From the NCBI GenBank assembly GCA_030867875.1, contig JAOWCC010001634.1, positions 39,575,403 through 39,639,402 on the forward strand: DNA of 64,000 nt, given 5' to 3'. The translations under genes were made by a program, and so were the position numbers. Source of the stretch: Actinernus sp. WN-2022 (taxonomy: Eukaryota > Cnidaria > Anthozoa > Actiniaria > Actinernidae). The notes under the pieces are model-generated. The model saw only the letters and a list, made by a program, of their open reading frames with translations, did no database searches and was not told the DNA's origin. Of the stretch, positions 1-9,820 are shown one piece after another. Position 1 is the stretch's first letter. Each line of letters starts with the position of its first letter.

Positions 1-2
1 AT

Positions 3-527
3 GGAATCATTTCAAAGATTAGACACTATGTTAACATAGATATCTTAATTAAAATTTACTATTCAATAATATATCCTTATCTTACATATGGTATCTTATC
101 CTGGGGAAACACCTACCCTACTACACTAAAAAATCTCATAGTCATGCAAAAGAAAACATTACGGATCATTACATTCTCTAACTATGATGCTCATACTAAC
201 CTGTTATTTAAGAAACTAAACATTCTCAAATTCCTTGATATAATCTCTCTTCAGATTGCCATCTTTATGTTTCATTATCAAAACCATAATCTTCCTTCAG
301 CTTTTGATACTTTCTTTATTCAAACTTCTAAGGTCCATAATTATAATACCAGATTAGCATCTAAGTCTGCACTTTTCATTCCACAAATTCGAACTAATTT
401 TGGAAAATTCAGTCTAAGATACAAGGGTGTCATAATCTGGAATGCACTTAGCGAAGACCTCAGAAATCTGAACTCCAAAACGTCATTCAAATCAAAACTG
501 AAACAAAAGTTTTCTTCAGAATATTAA
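3..527 (+). pseudogene. LINE reverse transcriptase, C-terminal fragment
   Basis: The frame is open from the window edge to a stop at about 525. It reads as the C-terminal end of a non-LTR retrotransposon RT: an IIYPYLTYGILSWGN motif near residues 20-34, then RIITFS, a YNTR motif in the HNYNTRLASKSAL stretch, and a final WNALSEDLRNLNSKTSFKSKLK segment. This order (LPYL.Y...WG, RI.T, YNTR, WN.LP/S) is standard for CR1/L2/Jockey-type LINE C-termini. The true start lies outside the window. No catalytic RT motif is present in this piece, so it is the tail of an element cut by the window edge, not a host gene. Confidence 0.8.
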
Positions 528-862
528 GATTCGAATTTCTATCAACTTCTACTAATACATATATTTCAAAATTTCTCTGTATTTACTTATACCAGTAGAA
601 TCAGGCCTCCAAATGTCATTTTCTTGTCCTACTACTAATAGCTTGCGTTAATGTTTGTAACGTATAATTAGCGTGTGTTTTGCCTTGCTTTGCTTCGACC
701 CAAAACAATATATTTAAACCTACATTTTCTGGGATGCCTGACTCGATTAGTCTCACACTATTTCAGGCCTCCCAGTACTCTCAATATTTCAAGTCTATCG
801 TTTGTATTTATATGACACAATCTAGGGTACAAATAAAGCTGTTGTTGTTGTTGTTGTTGTTG
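528..862 (+). mobile_element. LINE 3' untranslated tail ending in (TTG)n
   Basis: Non-coding sequence directly after the RT stop runs to an AATAAA at 832-837 followed by seven to eight GTT/TTG units (841-862). LINEs of the CR1/L2 group commonly end in a short microsatellite instead of poly(A), so this is read as the natural 3' end of the element at 3-527. A 17-base A run follows at about 914-930, outside the element. Confidence 0.6.
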
Positions 863-1059
863 CATGAGCCGGATATTGAACTTATGCCATGGCTGAATTC
901 GTGTGGGTCGTAGAAAAAAAAAAAAAAAAAGTTCCCTTTCCCTCACACCGCCAGGGTAAGAAAACTGAGCAAGAGAGCGAGCATGCTGCTTGCATTCAGT
1001 ATTTATACTTGCCTATTTCGTAATACACGTGCAAATGCGCAAAATATGCATGCAGTTAT

Positions 1060-3330
1060 TTGGAGTTATTTGGTGTTTATAGCCTAAATTCATCCGTGCA
1101 TATCATTACGAGTGTTATGAATAGCGTATGCACGAAAGAGATGTCTCAAAAAGCGATTCGCTCCAACGACCTAAGCGATTGGTGTGATGTTAACGAGATG
1201 TACTACAAGAATGCTTTCCATGAGAACGAAGGGAATTCACGTAAAACCTGGGGCATTATTAATGAGGTAACCTCTAGAAAATCAAACAATTTGCACATTA
1301 ATGAGATTAAACATAATGTATTTCTATATGTAACCCCCACGAGCTCTCCGAGACCTTTAACAATGACTTCGCTACTATTGGTCCGAAGCTCGCAAAAGAA
1401 GTCCCATTGAATGTAAATGACGGGCTTACCAAGACTATTTTGATGGCCTGTCGCTCGACCAAGCGACCTTTGCACTAAAACCAACAAATAGCTCCAGAGT
1501 CCTTTCTTCTTGACTAAACTTAGCAAATCCAAAGCAACTGGGTTAGATAAGATATCCGTTAGACTTTTACGTAAATGTGCCGATTTCATCGCGAGCTCCC
1601 TTTGTTCGATTTTCAACTGTTCTATTGTCACCGGTATATTTCCGGAATAGTGGAAGTGCTGTAAAATAATTCCATAACGCGCTGATTTGAATAATTATCG
1701 ACCCATAACGATTATACCGGCTGTGACAAAAGTTTTCGAAAGAATAATTTATAATCAAGTCTATCTAAACGAACATAATTTAATCTCGAGCCACCAATCA
1801 GGGTTCCTCATTCTACAATCACTGCTCTACTCGAGGCTACGGATAACTGGGCTTTTAATATTGATAGTGGTACTGTGAATGCCGTTGTATTTTTAAACCC
1901 CAAAAAGGCGTTCGATACGGTAGACTACGATATTTCAGTTGTTATCGAAATTGAAATTATATGGCATTAGGGGCGCCGAGAATACCTGGTTCAAGTCTTA
2001 TTGAACGATCGGAGTCAAGAGTTTTGTTAATGGTCGGTTTTCGGACAACCGCTCATTAACTTTCGGTATTCCCCAAGGAACAATCCTAGGGCCGCTATTA
2101 TTATTACTGTACATAAACGACCTACCAAAATGTCTAAACCATTCGCAGCCCCGAATGTATGCAGATGACACTGGCTGTTGTGTCGGGAGACAATCCCCTA
2201 CTCTTTTTCGAAATAACACAACAGGTTCTTTCACGCCCCCCTAGTATAGATTAGAAGAGGAAGGAGACAAGGCCAACGGATTATACGTCCCTGCCCAAGG
2301 ACGCGGCCGGGATTCGAACCCCTGACCTCCGGCACTCTAGGCCGTGCTCTATCAACTGAGCTAATCCGTGAGGCGGTCAAATAACTAACACTTAATAATT
2401 CCAAGACATAATTTATGTTGATCGGGTCGAGACAAAGACTTAATACCTTTGGCGATGTCCCATCATCAGCTATTAATGGACTCCTATAAAACAAGTACCC
2501 GTTTCAAAATCTTTGGGTGTCCATATCGACGAAAATCTGTCTTGGTCCGTTCACATTGAATCTGTGTCCAAGAAAATCGCCTCCGGCATTGGAGCCCTGA
2601 AGCGCATTCGATCTTTTGTACCTCGTGAAACGCTGCAATTTATATTTAACTCTAGTTCAACCACATTTTGATTATTACAGTGCTGTGTGGGGGAATTGTA
2701 TAATAAAACCTTAACTGTAAAACTTCAAAAATTACAAAATCGCGCATCAAGAGTATTATATAACCTTTTCAAATTATGACGCTAATTATGCCGATGGTCT
2801 TTTCGAGGAACTTGGCTGGCAAAAACTTGAAACACAACGCCAAATCCACAAAGCTGCCATGCATGGTTTATAAATCTATTAACGGACTTGTCCCTGATTA
2901 TCTACGTACGAAATTTTTCGACCGAAGCAGCGTTTATTCTTTAAGAGACACCGAGGGCAAACTTACTGCTCCTTTCCCGCGCACAATTTTTTTTGAAAAA
3001 CAGTTTTAGCTATAGTGGTGCAGTGATGTGGAATAGCCTCCCTGTAAATGGGCTCCTGTCCCTGTAGAATTGCGGCAAGCTAGAACTTTAAGCAATTTTT
3101 GATCTGCCTGCAGCAGTTACATTTCTGACATCAACTGATTGGATTATTAAGTAGAATCACTGCACTCATGTAAAGCAGGTCCTTTTGTTGATGTTTGTAG
3201 TCAAATGATATATTTAGTAGCGATACGGAATGTACACAAGTGGGTAGTAATTAATGCAGTATGTTGTTATGTTATATAAACAAGTTATATAATCCCGTTG
3301 GGATAATGTTGAGGGTGTATAAAGAGGAGT
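1060..3330 (+). pseudogene. Decayed CR1/L2-like LINE RT, interrupted by a SINE
   Basis: Three frames joined by many frameshifts and stops reconstruct an RT. YYKNAFHENEGNSRKTWGII (about 1202-1260) is the linker. SKATGLDKIS (about 1525), NNYRPITIIPAVTKVFERII (1690-1750), PKKAFDTVDYDIS (about 1900) and GIPQGTILGPLLLLLYINDL (2067-2125) are RT core motifs. YADDT at about 2160 is the catalytic box. After the SINE come FMLIGSRQRLNTF (about 2415), LGVHIDENLSW and a C-terminal FSYSGAVMWNSLPVNG (about 3007-3050). The APE endonuclease half is missing or unrecognisable. About 270 bases of 3' tail follow. Clearly dead. Confidence 0.75.
2240..2385 (-). mobile_element. tRNA-derived SINE inside a LINE RT
   Basis: Read on the minus strand it has a pol III A box (TAGCTCAGTTGATAGAGC, about 2365-2348) and B box (GGTTCGAATCC, about 2321-2311), spaced as in a tRNA. 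The anticodon loop would be CTAGAGT. A non-tRNA body of about 60 bases follows and runs toward 2240. It sits between the YADD box and the FMLIGS motif of the surrounding LINE, so it is a later insertion. AAATAAC occurs on both sides (about 2211 and 2379) and may be part of a decayed target duplication. The acceptor stem does not close, so it is not a working tRNA gene. Confidence 0.7.
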
Positions 3331-3419
3331 GATTAATATGTAAGAATCATTCGAAGGCGTTTCTCTACCTTGATACCTAAATTTATGATGTCGGACCCAG
3401 AACTGGTAAGCGAAACCGA

Positions 3420-3737
3420 AACTCCCGTAGTCTCCTCAAAGAGCAACTGCATGGTTCTTCGAATTTGGAAGCTTTGCTGGCTGGACAGTTCCTGAAGAAT
3501 ACAGAGTCTGATGAGCTGGCCGAATATTTAGTGCTGGAAAGAAGCTACGTCGTGTCGCAGAAAAGAGAGCCACGTGCGAGGATCAGAGGGAATAAACAGT
3601 ACAGGAATGTCTCTCACCGCAGTATCGACCCTTTCGCTACACAACGAGTCTTCAGGCAAAGGACAAGTGTTCAGCCGCGTGAAGCTTTGACACTTGGCAA
3701 ATTTTGCAGCATGTTCAAACCATCACAGAACCAATAG
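3420..3737 (+). other. Unidentified 90-106 codon open frame
   Basis: An open frame with ATG at 3465 (LEALLAGQFLKNTESDELAE near its start) stays open upstream to about 3400 and ends at 3737. It is basic and arginine-rich in its second half (KREPRARIRGNKQYRNVSHR) with no motif I recognise. It lies just upstream of the SINE cluster and the DIRS-type RT, so it could be a gag-like remnant of that element, but nothing in the sequence proves this. Confidence 0.25.
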
Positions 3738-3987
3738 CCGTGCCTCGACAAGCACGACCACAACCAATTGAAAGTGTGGTGGACAAGAAGTACGAAGATA
3801 CTGTGCACAGGCTAGGAAATTAAAGCTAAGTATACTCTGTCTGAAATTTCCAATTCTTTGACAATGAGCACGCTTGAGCGTAACTACGCGTAATACAGTG
3901 GAAATTGTGATATCCGAAAAAGGTCTAAGGAAGACTAGTTCACATGTTGGGTTTTGGGAGCACTTTAAAGGAGCTCAATTCATTCAG

Positions 3988-4605
3988 CAAACTGTTCTTG
4001 GGCAATATGTAGTTATGATATGAAATCATGTTTGCCGCGTAGCACTAGTAAGTGTAAAGAATGTGATATAAAGTGGTAAGCTGTAGTGCTAAGTGTGCAC
4101 GCCCTACGAGGGAAAGAGAAAAACTCCATAAAACGCACGTGACCCCATAAAACGCACCAATACCCACGATTGCTCTCATCTGACTTGATAGCTCAGTTGG
4201 TAGTCAAGAGCGCCAGACATGCAACCTGGAGGTCGTTGGGTTCGAGTTCCACTTGGGTCAGAGAGTTTTTCTCTTTCCCTCGTAGGGCGTGCACACTTAG
4301 CACTACAGCTTACCACTTTATATCACATTCTTTACACTTACTAGTGCTACGCGGCAAACATGATTTCATATCATAACTACATATACATATATAATCGCCG
4401 TGACCCCATAATACGCACCAATACCCACGATTGCTCTCATCTGACTTGATAGCTCAGTTGGTAGAGCGCCAGACATGCAACCTGGAGGTTGTTGGGTTCG
4501 AGTTCCACTTGGGTCAGAGAGTTTTTCTCTTTCCCTCGTAGGGCGTGCACACTTAGCACTACAGCTTACCACTTTATATCACATTCTTTGTTCTTGAGCA
4601 ATACA
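3988..4605. mobile_element. Inverted and tandem tRNA-SINE cluster
   Basis: Two direct copies of a tRNA-like head (ACTTGATAGCTCAGTTGGTA at about 4180 and 4449, each with GGGTTCGAGTTCC) are followed by the same body (CTCTTTCCCTCGTAGGGCG) at about 4270 and 4530. A third body without a tRNA head lies in reverse at about 4010-4128 and pairs with 4262-4384 over about 120 bases. The anticodon loop reads CATGCAA, with A instead of the obligatory T33, so the heads are SINE promoters, not tRNA genes. TGTTCTTGRGCAATA occurs at both outer edges (about 3991 and 4589), which suggests one TSD around the whole cluster. Confidence 0.65.
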
Positions 4606-4619
4606 ACTACCGTTTTGTA

Positions 4620-5830
4620 CTACTCCCGCCCTGGCGCGGTTTAGTAACAATAAGTTAGCAATTCAAAACAGTGAATTCGTACAGAAGGCTACTATTGCTC
4701 TGTTAGCTGTTGAATCTGTAGTGGAATGCAGCTCCGCCCCTACGGTGGTAATTAAATCCATTGTATGTTTCGATTCAGTCAAACGGTGAAAATAGGCTTT
4801 TATTAGAACCTTAGATATCCAAATGCCAAGCCTATGCTTGATCGTCTGTTAGATCTTTCGTCAAATTGGCTTTATTCGTCTGATATTAAACCTGGTCATC
4901 ACCATATTGAGATTTTCTCGCTAAATTAATAAGTGTTAGGTTTTTCCTGGCCATTCGGCGCTGTTACGAAATACTACAAGTTTACGGTCTTGCCATTTGG
5001 CTTGTCAACTGGTCCAAGTTCAAGTTCAAGTCCTTACATATTCACTTAACTTATGAGACTGCTAGTGAAATATTCGCGTAGTAAAACGTTTAAATTAGTT
5101 GTTTACCTAGATGATGGTATGGGCGTTTGCCATTGTTTTGTATTCGACCGGCAATTTTCGTCAAATCGGGTTATCACCATACTGAGACTTTCCCGCTAGA
5201 TCAATAAGTGTTAGGTTTTTCCTGGCCATTCGGTGGTGCTATGAAGTACTAGAAGTTTACTGTTTTGCCATTTGTTTTGTCTACTGGTCCTAACGTATTC
5301 ACTACTGAAACTTATGAAGCTGTTAGTGCAATATTTGCGTGGTAAAGAGTATCAAGATAGTCGTTTACCTAGACGACGGTATGGGTGTTTGCCCTTTGTA
5401 TTCTACCTGAAATCTTCAGTCTTAAATCCGATCTACTAAATGCTGATTTTGTCCCTAATAAAGAGGTATTTGGTCCCCTCTTCCGTCCATCAGGCGGTTA
5501 GGGTATTCTTGGTATTCGAATAATAAAATTGTCTATTGCGGAGGATAAGTCCGATAAGCTGTGATTAGCAATGATAAGGCACTTGCCTGTACTAGCATTT
5601 GTTGGCCATACAGCTGGCTTCCGAAACAAGAACTATCAGTTCTAACATGTGCTTGTATTTGGAAGTATTTCTTTATTACTACATAAGGTAATCAATGCTA
5701 GACAAGGTGGGGTCCTTTGTAATCCTGGACGCTAATTTTTATGAGAATTACACTTCTAGAAGCGTAACACACTGACGAACCGTATTCGAAATCACTTGTG
5801 AATACTGTCCGTCTACCAACTAGAATCGTA
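4620..5830 (+). pseudogene. DIRS-type RT with internal tandem duplication
   Basis: Broken frames give SEFVQKATIALLAVESVVEC (about 4671-4730), then GHHHIEIFSL, VLGFSWPFG, KYYKFTVLPFGLSTG and VVYLDDGMGVC, the order and wording of DIRS1-type RTs (GYHH.DI, FLGFSW, F.VLPFGLS, LDDG). The block from GHHHIEIF to LDDGMGV occurs twice, at about 4866-5133 and 5151-5392, with separate substitutions and stops. Sequence on to 5830 keeps weak DIRS similarity (SDLLNADFVPNKE). The element resumes after the inserted transposon at 7328. Many stops; dead. Confidence 0.65.
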
Positions 5831-6393
5831 CATACCCGGCGTGTCTAATCGAACTCAATCGAACCAAAATGCAATCGAACCCTTATCGTTCGATGGAGTT
5901 CGATTAATCTTGTAAATCTACCTTTTGGGTGAGTTCGATTACCGAACTCAATCGAACGATGAATCACTAATCAGTTCGATTAAGTTCGATTGCGCCGGTT
6001 CAGTCGAATTTGAATTTTTATATGGACAATAATAAACACTCTCAACAGTTTAAACGTTTATCAGAAAGAATCAGCAATGTCTATACATTGAAACAAATCA
6101 CATACGATAGTATTAACTGACTAATGAAAACAAACAGGTAACAAACTTTTCGTGTCCGACTGCTGGAAATAGGTGAATGATCGAGAATAACACACTCACA
6201 TCAACTTCTTCGATTTCGAAATTATCAAGTAACCTTCTCTATCCTTATGGAATCGCGCGCTGAGATATAATTCTTTCTGTAGTGCTATTTCTCTCCTTAT
6301 CTTTTGCCATAAATTATTGCATTTGGCCAACTCTTGCCTTCGATTTGCAGCTTTCTAAGTCTGGGTTTTAAAGGGGGTCGGCTGTAGTGAGGC

Positions 6394-6654
6394 CAAGGGC
6401 GTATCTAGCCTATAGTCCCGTAGGCCTGGGCCTACACATTTTACAGCCTACTTGTCTTATTACAAGTGAATCTTTGGCTTGAGGAGCTGTCGAAATACAC
6501 AAAACATGATCTGAAAGTGCAGCAGAAGGCATTTGCGAAAGTCTAAATCAAACAATTTCCCGGGGAAGCATGCTCCCAGACCCCTCAAGAAGCCGCGGCC
6601 CTTACGGAGCGGTTGTTTGGGCCTACACATTTTAAAAACCTGGCTACGCCACTG
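6394..6654. mobile_element. Nested hAT-like MITE, 261 bp
   Basis: The left end CAAGGGCGTATCTAGCC and the right end (complement CAGTGGCGTAGCCAGG) match each other, and both have an inner GGGCCTACACATTTTA word (about 6428 and 6629). CAGTGGCGTAGCC is typical of hAT-type termini in animals. GAGGC flanks both ends, but an exact 8-bp TSD cannot be assigned. It lies inside the 5836-7319 transposon, so it inserted later. Confidence 0.55.
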
Positions 6655-6671
6655 GAGGCTATGCAATACTC

Positions 6672-6985
6672 TTACAACAAGTCCATAGGTATGCCTCCTT
6701 GCCCCTGAGTTGTTAACGGGTATGTAGAAAAAAATAACCAATTATGTACGACTGCAACACAAGCCACGGCGTACATCATCTGAAGAATGGCAGAAAGTAA
6801 TGCAAATGCTGTTGCGACAAATCTGTCAAGTTCCTCAAGAGCAACAAACCATACGGCAGACAATAGGCTGGATATTGACATCATGATGGCAATGGAAGAC
6901 CGGCATTTCGCAAGCAAAGATACAAGAAATAAAAGGATGACCAACAACAGTATTTTCTTTCTTAAACTGCAGTCGTCATGAACTT
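6672..6985 (-). other. Hydrophobic open frame inside a DNA transposon
   Basis: Minus-strand frame of about 100 codons ending at 6672. It begins with a basic stretch (SLRKK) and continues with three strongly hydrophobic segments (LLLVILLFLVSLLAK, then SSLLSAVWFVAL, then ALLSAILQMMYAVACVAVV) and ends STYPLTTQGQ. No ATG starts it; translation would have to begin in an upstream exon. It resembles a fragment of a multi-pass membrane protein captured by the surrounding transposon, but I do not recognise the family and it may be chance. Confidence 0.2.
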
Positions 6986-7327
6986 ACATTCATGATAGCC
7001 TTTCACGGCACATGTAAACGAAATTGCACTAGCCATGCCACAATGCACCTCAACGGGCAAACTAGGATCCGCAATGGGTAACAACCGTGCGCTCAACTCT
7101 CGACTGCTTTGAATTGAGATTGATGCAAATTCGGTACCCCGGAAATGTAAACTGGTTTGACTGGATTTCCAATTTCAGAGTTCGATTAGGTTCGATGGAA
7201 ATGAACTGAGTTCGATTACCCGATTTTTAGGTGAGTTCGATTACGTTCGATTAAAAGATTAATCGAACTCCATCGAACGATTAGGGTTCGATTACCGAAA
7301 GTTCGATTAGATACGCCGGGTACATAC

Positions 7328-7690
7328 GGACGCACGTACCAGTGATGTCGGTTGTGCTGCCTTTATATCGATGGTAGCGCATAAGAATTGAGACTCTCTA
7401 GAAATGAAACAAAGCTCCACTTGAGGGAATAAAGAATATGTTAATTTTGCTCTGCATAATTTTATACACTTACTATCCGATACTATTGTCAAGTCATGTT
7501 CATGGACAATTAAGCAGTTCAAACTATTGTTTATTTTGGCAGCATGAAAGATCATTTGCACAAATTAGGTGTAGATATATGCTATTATGCAAAAGTAAAT
7601 AACATTGACATCGAGCTAGAATGGATACCTCGTACTCTCGATGAGAAAGCGGATTATGTTGTTTATGAAGACTGGAGAGTCAAAGACTCT
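7328..7690 (+). pseudogene. DIRS-type RNase H domain, continuation
   Basis: The retroelement resumes after the inserted transposon. TSDVGCAAFIS at about 7341 is the first RNase H aspartate region. HLHKLGVDICYYAKVNNIDI (7556-7615) and ELEWIPRTLDEKADYV (7615-7660) are the classic end of a DIRS RNase H, normally followed by SR and the recombinase region. Here V-Y-E-D-W-R replaces the SRI.D.DDW stretch after a small deletion, and the frame then runs into a DNA-transposon end at about 7698. No tyrosine recombinase remains. Confidence 0.65.
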
Positions 7691-7697
7691 TATTTTG

Positions 7698-7893
7698 TGC
7701 AGCCACGTCTTACGGTAGTTATATTCCTTGAAAAGAACTCTGTTGTTCGCATTCGGCTTCTGAGAATTGCAACTAATTTATGCATCATGAAACTGCTATC
7801 TGCTACGTCATCAGTATGGAATTTTCTGCCTCGCTTCCCAGACGTCTCTTTCGCGAGTGGGGAGCGATCAGATTCGGCTGGTTTCCCAGGCTA
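7698..7893. mobile_element. Solo end of the MULE-like family seen at 41.8 kb
   Basis: This block matches the right terminal repeat of the 41762-42762 element almost base for base: CGGTAGTTATATTCCTTGAA, then CTGTTGTTCGCATTCGGCTT, then GGCTGGTTTCCCAGGCTA at the outer end (7876-7893). The other terminus is absent, so it is a solo or truncated copy. Open frames here are by-products. Confidence 0.65.
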
Positions 7894-8042
7894 CAGGCGA
7901 AGGGCAGGTTCAGCATGTATTCAGTCGCCCGTCTTGCACGCGCTCCGCCGGTTTGTACCCACACTTGGGTGGCATACCCAATATGAGAGCGCACCAACAC
8001 AAGGTATATGGCACATCTCACAGGGCTACTGCTAACCAACCT
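7894..8042 (-). pseudogene. LINE RT C-terminal scrap
   Basis: The minus strand reads YLVLVRSHIGYATQVW then RRATEYMLNLPF, the LVRSHL.YA.QVW ... RRAT..IL.LPF signature of a CR1-like LINE RT C-terminus, with an internal deletion between the two motifs. Only about 50 codons survive. Confidence 0.6.
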
Positions 8043-8143
8043 CTTGATCTCGTAAAATTTCGTAAGATTTCACAAGTATGATAAACATATAGGAGGACCA
8101 TGATCCATGAATTGAAAGATAGTAACAGGAGGAGAGTGTGCAG

Positions 8144-8176
8144 TGGTTAAAGGAGCCGAAGCTTTTGAGTTAACCA
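8144..8176 (+). repeat. Stem-loop with conserved loop, copy 1
   Basis: TGGTTAA (8144-8150) pairs with TTAACCA (8170-8176) around the loop AGGAGCCGAAGCTTTTGAG. Copy 2 at 10111-10147 has the same loop but a different, still complementary stem, so the pairing seems to have been maintained. Confidence 0.5.
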
Positions 8177-8444
8177 TGCAGTGGCGCATAATACTTCATA
8201 ATAACGTCGGAATCAAATTAGCTCAGATATTTTCAAGGAACATGTACAATAGACCCTTCCACGGTTTTTTTGAACTTTTGATATATACGTATAACAGCAA
8301 AATCGTCGATACTGCTGAAAAGAGCACCTCGAAGTTTGTCAAAATCCCAAATTTGAGTTATATCTGCGAACAGCATCCCCTACTTGAGGGAGAACGGCGA
8401 TTTCTCAGAGCCCAAAACCGTGTCCGTGACGTAATTAGCTATTT

Positions 8445-8640
8445 ATGCACAAGATGGCGATTGAAATGAGTTTTCGAAGTGTAAAGTCCGTCGCAGAGGA
8501 AATGTTTCTCAAATTTGGAATCCCATCTCTCAAATGTGAACAGCTTAATGTTTTATGTAACTATATTCGTGGGAAAGATGTGTTCGTGAGCCTTCCAACA
8601 GGCTCAGGAAGGTCACTGATATTTTCAACTGGCGGCCCCT
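8445..8640 (+). pseudogene. RecQ-like helicase N-terminal fragment
   Basis: ATG at 8445 lies in ACAAGATGGCGA, a YY1-like start context. The frame gives FGIPSLKCEQLNVLCNYIRG followed by KDVFVSLPTGSGRSLIF. This matches the RecQ-family start (FG...LK..Q..AI..GKDVFV.LPTG.GKS..F). The Walker A lysine is arginine here (GSGRS), so ATP hydrolysis would be lost. Similarity stops after about residue 65 and the frame ends at 8717 in unrelated sequence. Helicase motifs II-VI are absent. A second copy lies at 11846. Confidence 0.6.
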
Positions 8641-8717
8641 TCAAACCAACTTGCGGCCAGGTTCGGGCTTTTGGAAGAAAGCGCTTACATAGTCATGGAT
8701 TTAAGGTGAATATTTGA

Positions 8718-9034
8718 GCAGGGATTTTAATTGTCTGAACAGAGATTTTAACCGATTCACTCATTCAGCTCCATCGGTACAAACAAAACTGTCAAAACTT
8801 CAAAAGCAAAAAAATTATAAAGCAGTCTAAAACTTGAATATTGATTAATAAATGTAATTTATAATTAAGCTCGGTACGAACCACTATATTCTTGGGAGAG
8901 GGTGAGGAACATAGCAGAACTAAACAAATGCTTCATTACTTCGATCCCTCTTATACTCCTATGTGAAAACAATTTTCCCCAACCTCCAAACATTGTTAAT
9001 CAATCGTGTAATATTTTTGGCAATAATGTAAAGA
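8718..9034. other. No gene seen
   Basis: AT-rich sequence between the RecQ-like scrap and a LINE endonuclease scrap. I see no coding frame, RNA gene or clear repeat ends here. Confidence 0.5.
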
Positions 9035-9257
9035 ACATGTTGTAGGGGTGACTGAAACTAAGCTTAATGAATTTTCGGTAGCTAATGTTAATATTGAATT
9101 TTATAATTTTTTTCACACTGATTCTCCAACTAATTCTGGTGGGGCTGCTTTGTATATAGCTAACAGTCTAAAAGCTATCCCCCGACCTGATATAAAATTT
9201 GATATGAATTTGGTTGAATCCTGCTGGTCTCAAATTGACAATGGTAAAAATAAACAA
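9035..9257 (+). pseudogene. LINE APE endonuclease scrap
   Basis: The frame reads VVGVTETKLNEF (with the endonuclease ET pair), then FHTDSPTNSGGAALYIANSL, the GG.ALYI strand typical of APE endonucleases in CR1/L2 LINEs. It stops at about 9257, where a different repeat begins. No RT follows. Confidence 0.6.
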
Positions 9258-9339
9258 GAAGCTGCACGCAGCTTGAACTCCGGCGTATCTTTTGTAGCGC
9301 GGATGATCTCATATACCTAAAACGTTTGGCACATTACAA

Positions 9340-9820
9340 GGCACAATCAGATGCGAAAGTACGCACACACAGTCGATCTCATATAAAACTCCACACGAGT
9401 CAGAACACGAGTGAACACAAGTAGAACACGAGCGACTTCAAATAAGCCAGGCTACCCTAGGATAACACAGGTAGCCCAAACATACTCCGATCCAAATACT
9501 ATGATCATCTGATCTAAAACTCCACATGAGTCAAGACACGAGTCAATACGAGTGCACAGCGGTTCATAATTTAATTAACAAAAAAATATTATAATACAAA
9601 TAATAATTGTTTTATCGTCTTAGTTGTTTCGGGTTACCTGTGTATCAGTGCGGTACCAGCCCAAAACAAATTGCATGACATTACTACGAGGATCTGATTT
9701 AGAACTCCACCCGAGCGAACACGACTACACTAGCAAGCATTTCGTCATTTAATTAACCAACATTTACAATTAAAAACAAATTCTGTTATCGTCTTAGTTG
9801 TTTCGGGTTACCTGTGTAAA
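9340..9820. repeat. About 180-bp direct repeats with CACGAGT and CCTGTG words
   Basis: Three imperfect units share AAAACTCCACAYGAGTC (about 9390, 9518 and, as AGAACTCCACCCGAGC, 9699). Two share TTATCGTCTTAGTTGTTTCGGGTTACCTGTGTA (about 9611 and 9788). The CACGAGT words are the reverse complement of the CTCGTGT array at 26950-27255, so this is an inverted member of that family. Confidence 0.55.

Larger units (their letters stand above)
5836..7319. mobile_element. 1.48-kb non-autonomous DNA transposon, 8-bp TSD
   Basis: The ends are inverted repeats beginning CCGGCGTGTCTAATCGAAC on the left and the near-complement on the right (ending TTCGATTAGATACGCCGG). GTACATAC is present immediately outside both ends (5828-5835 and 7320-7327), an exact 8-bp target duplication as expected for hAT-like and some other superfamilies. 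Both subterminal regions carry many GTTCGATT/AATCGAAC words, likely transposase-binding repeats. It splits the DIRS RT from its RNase H. No transposase is visible. Superfamily uncertain, because the first bases are not the usual hAT CA. Confidence 0.75.

Noticed and set aside
758..946. Minus-strand frame with a glutamine run
   Set aside because: It is only the translation of the (TTG)n tail of a LINE; no coding signal on either side.
4180..4255. Functional tRNA-Ala gene
   Set aside because: Position 33 is A, an AGTCA insertion disrupts the D arm, and the copy is followed by a SINE body.
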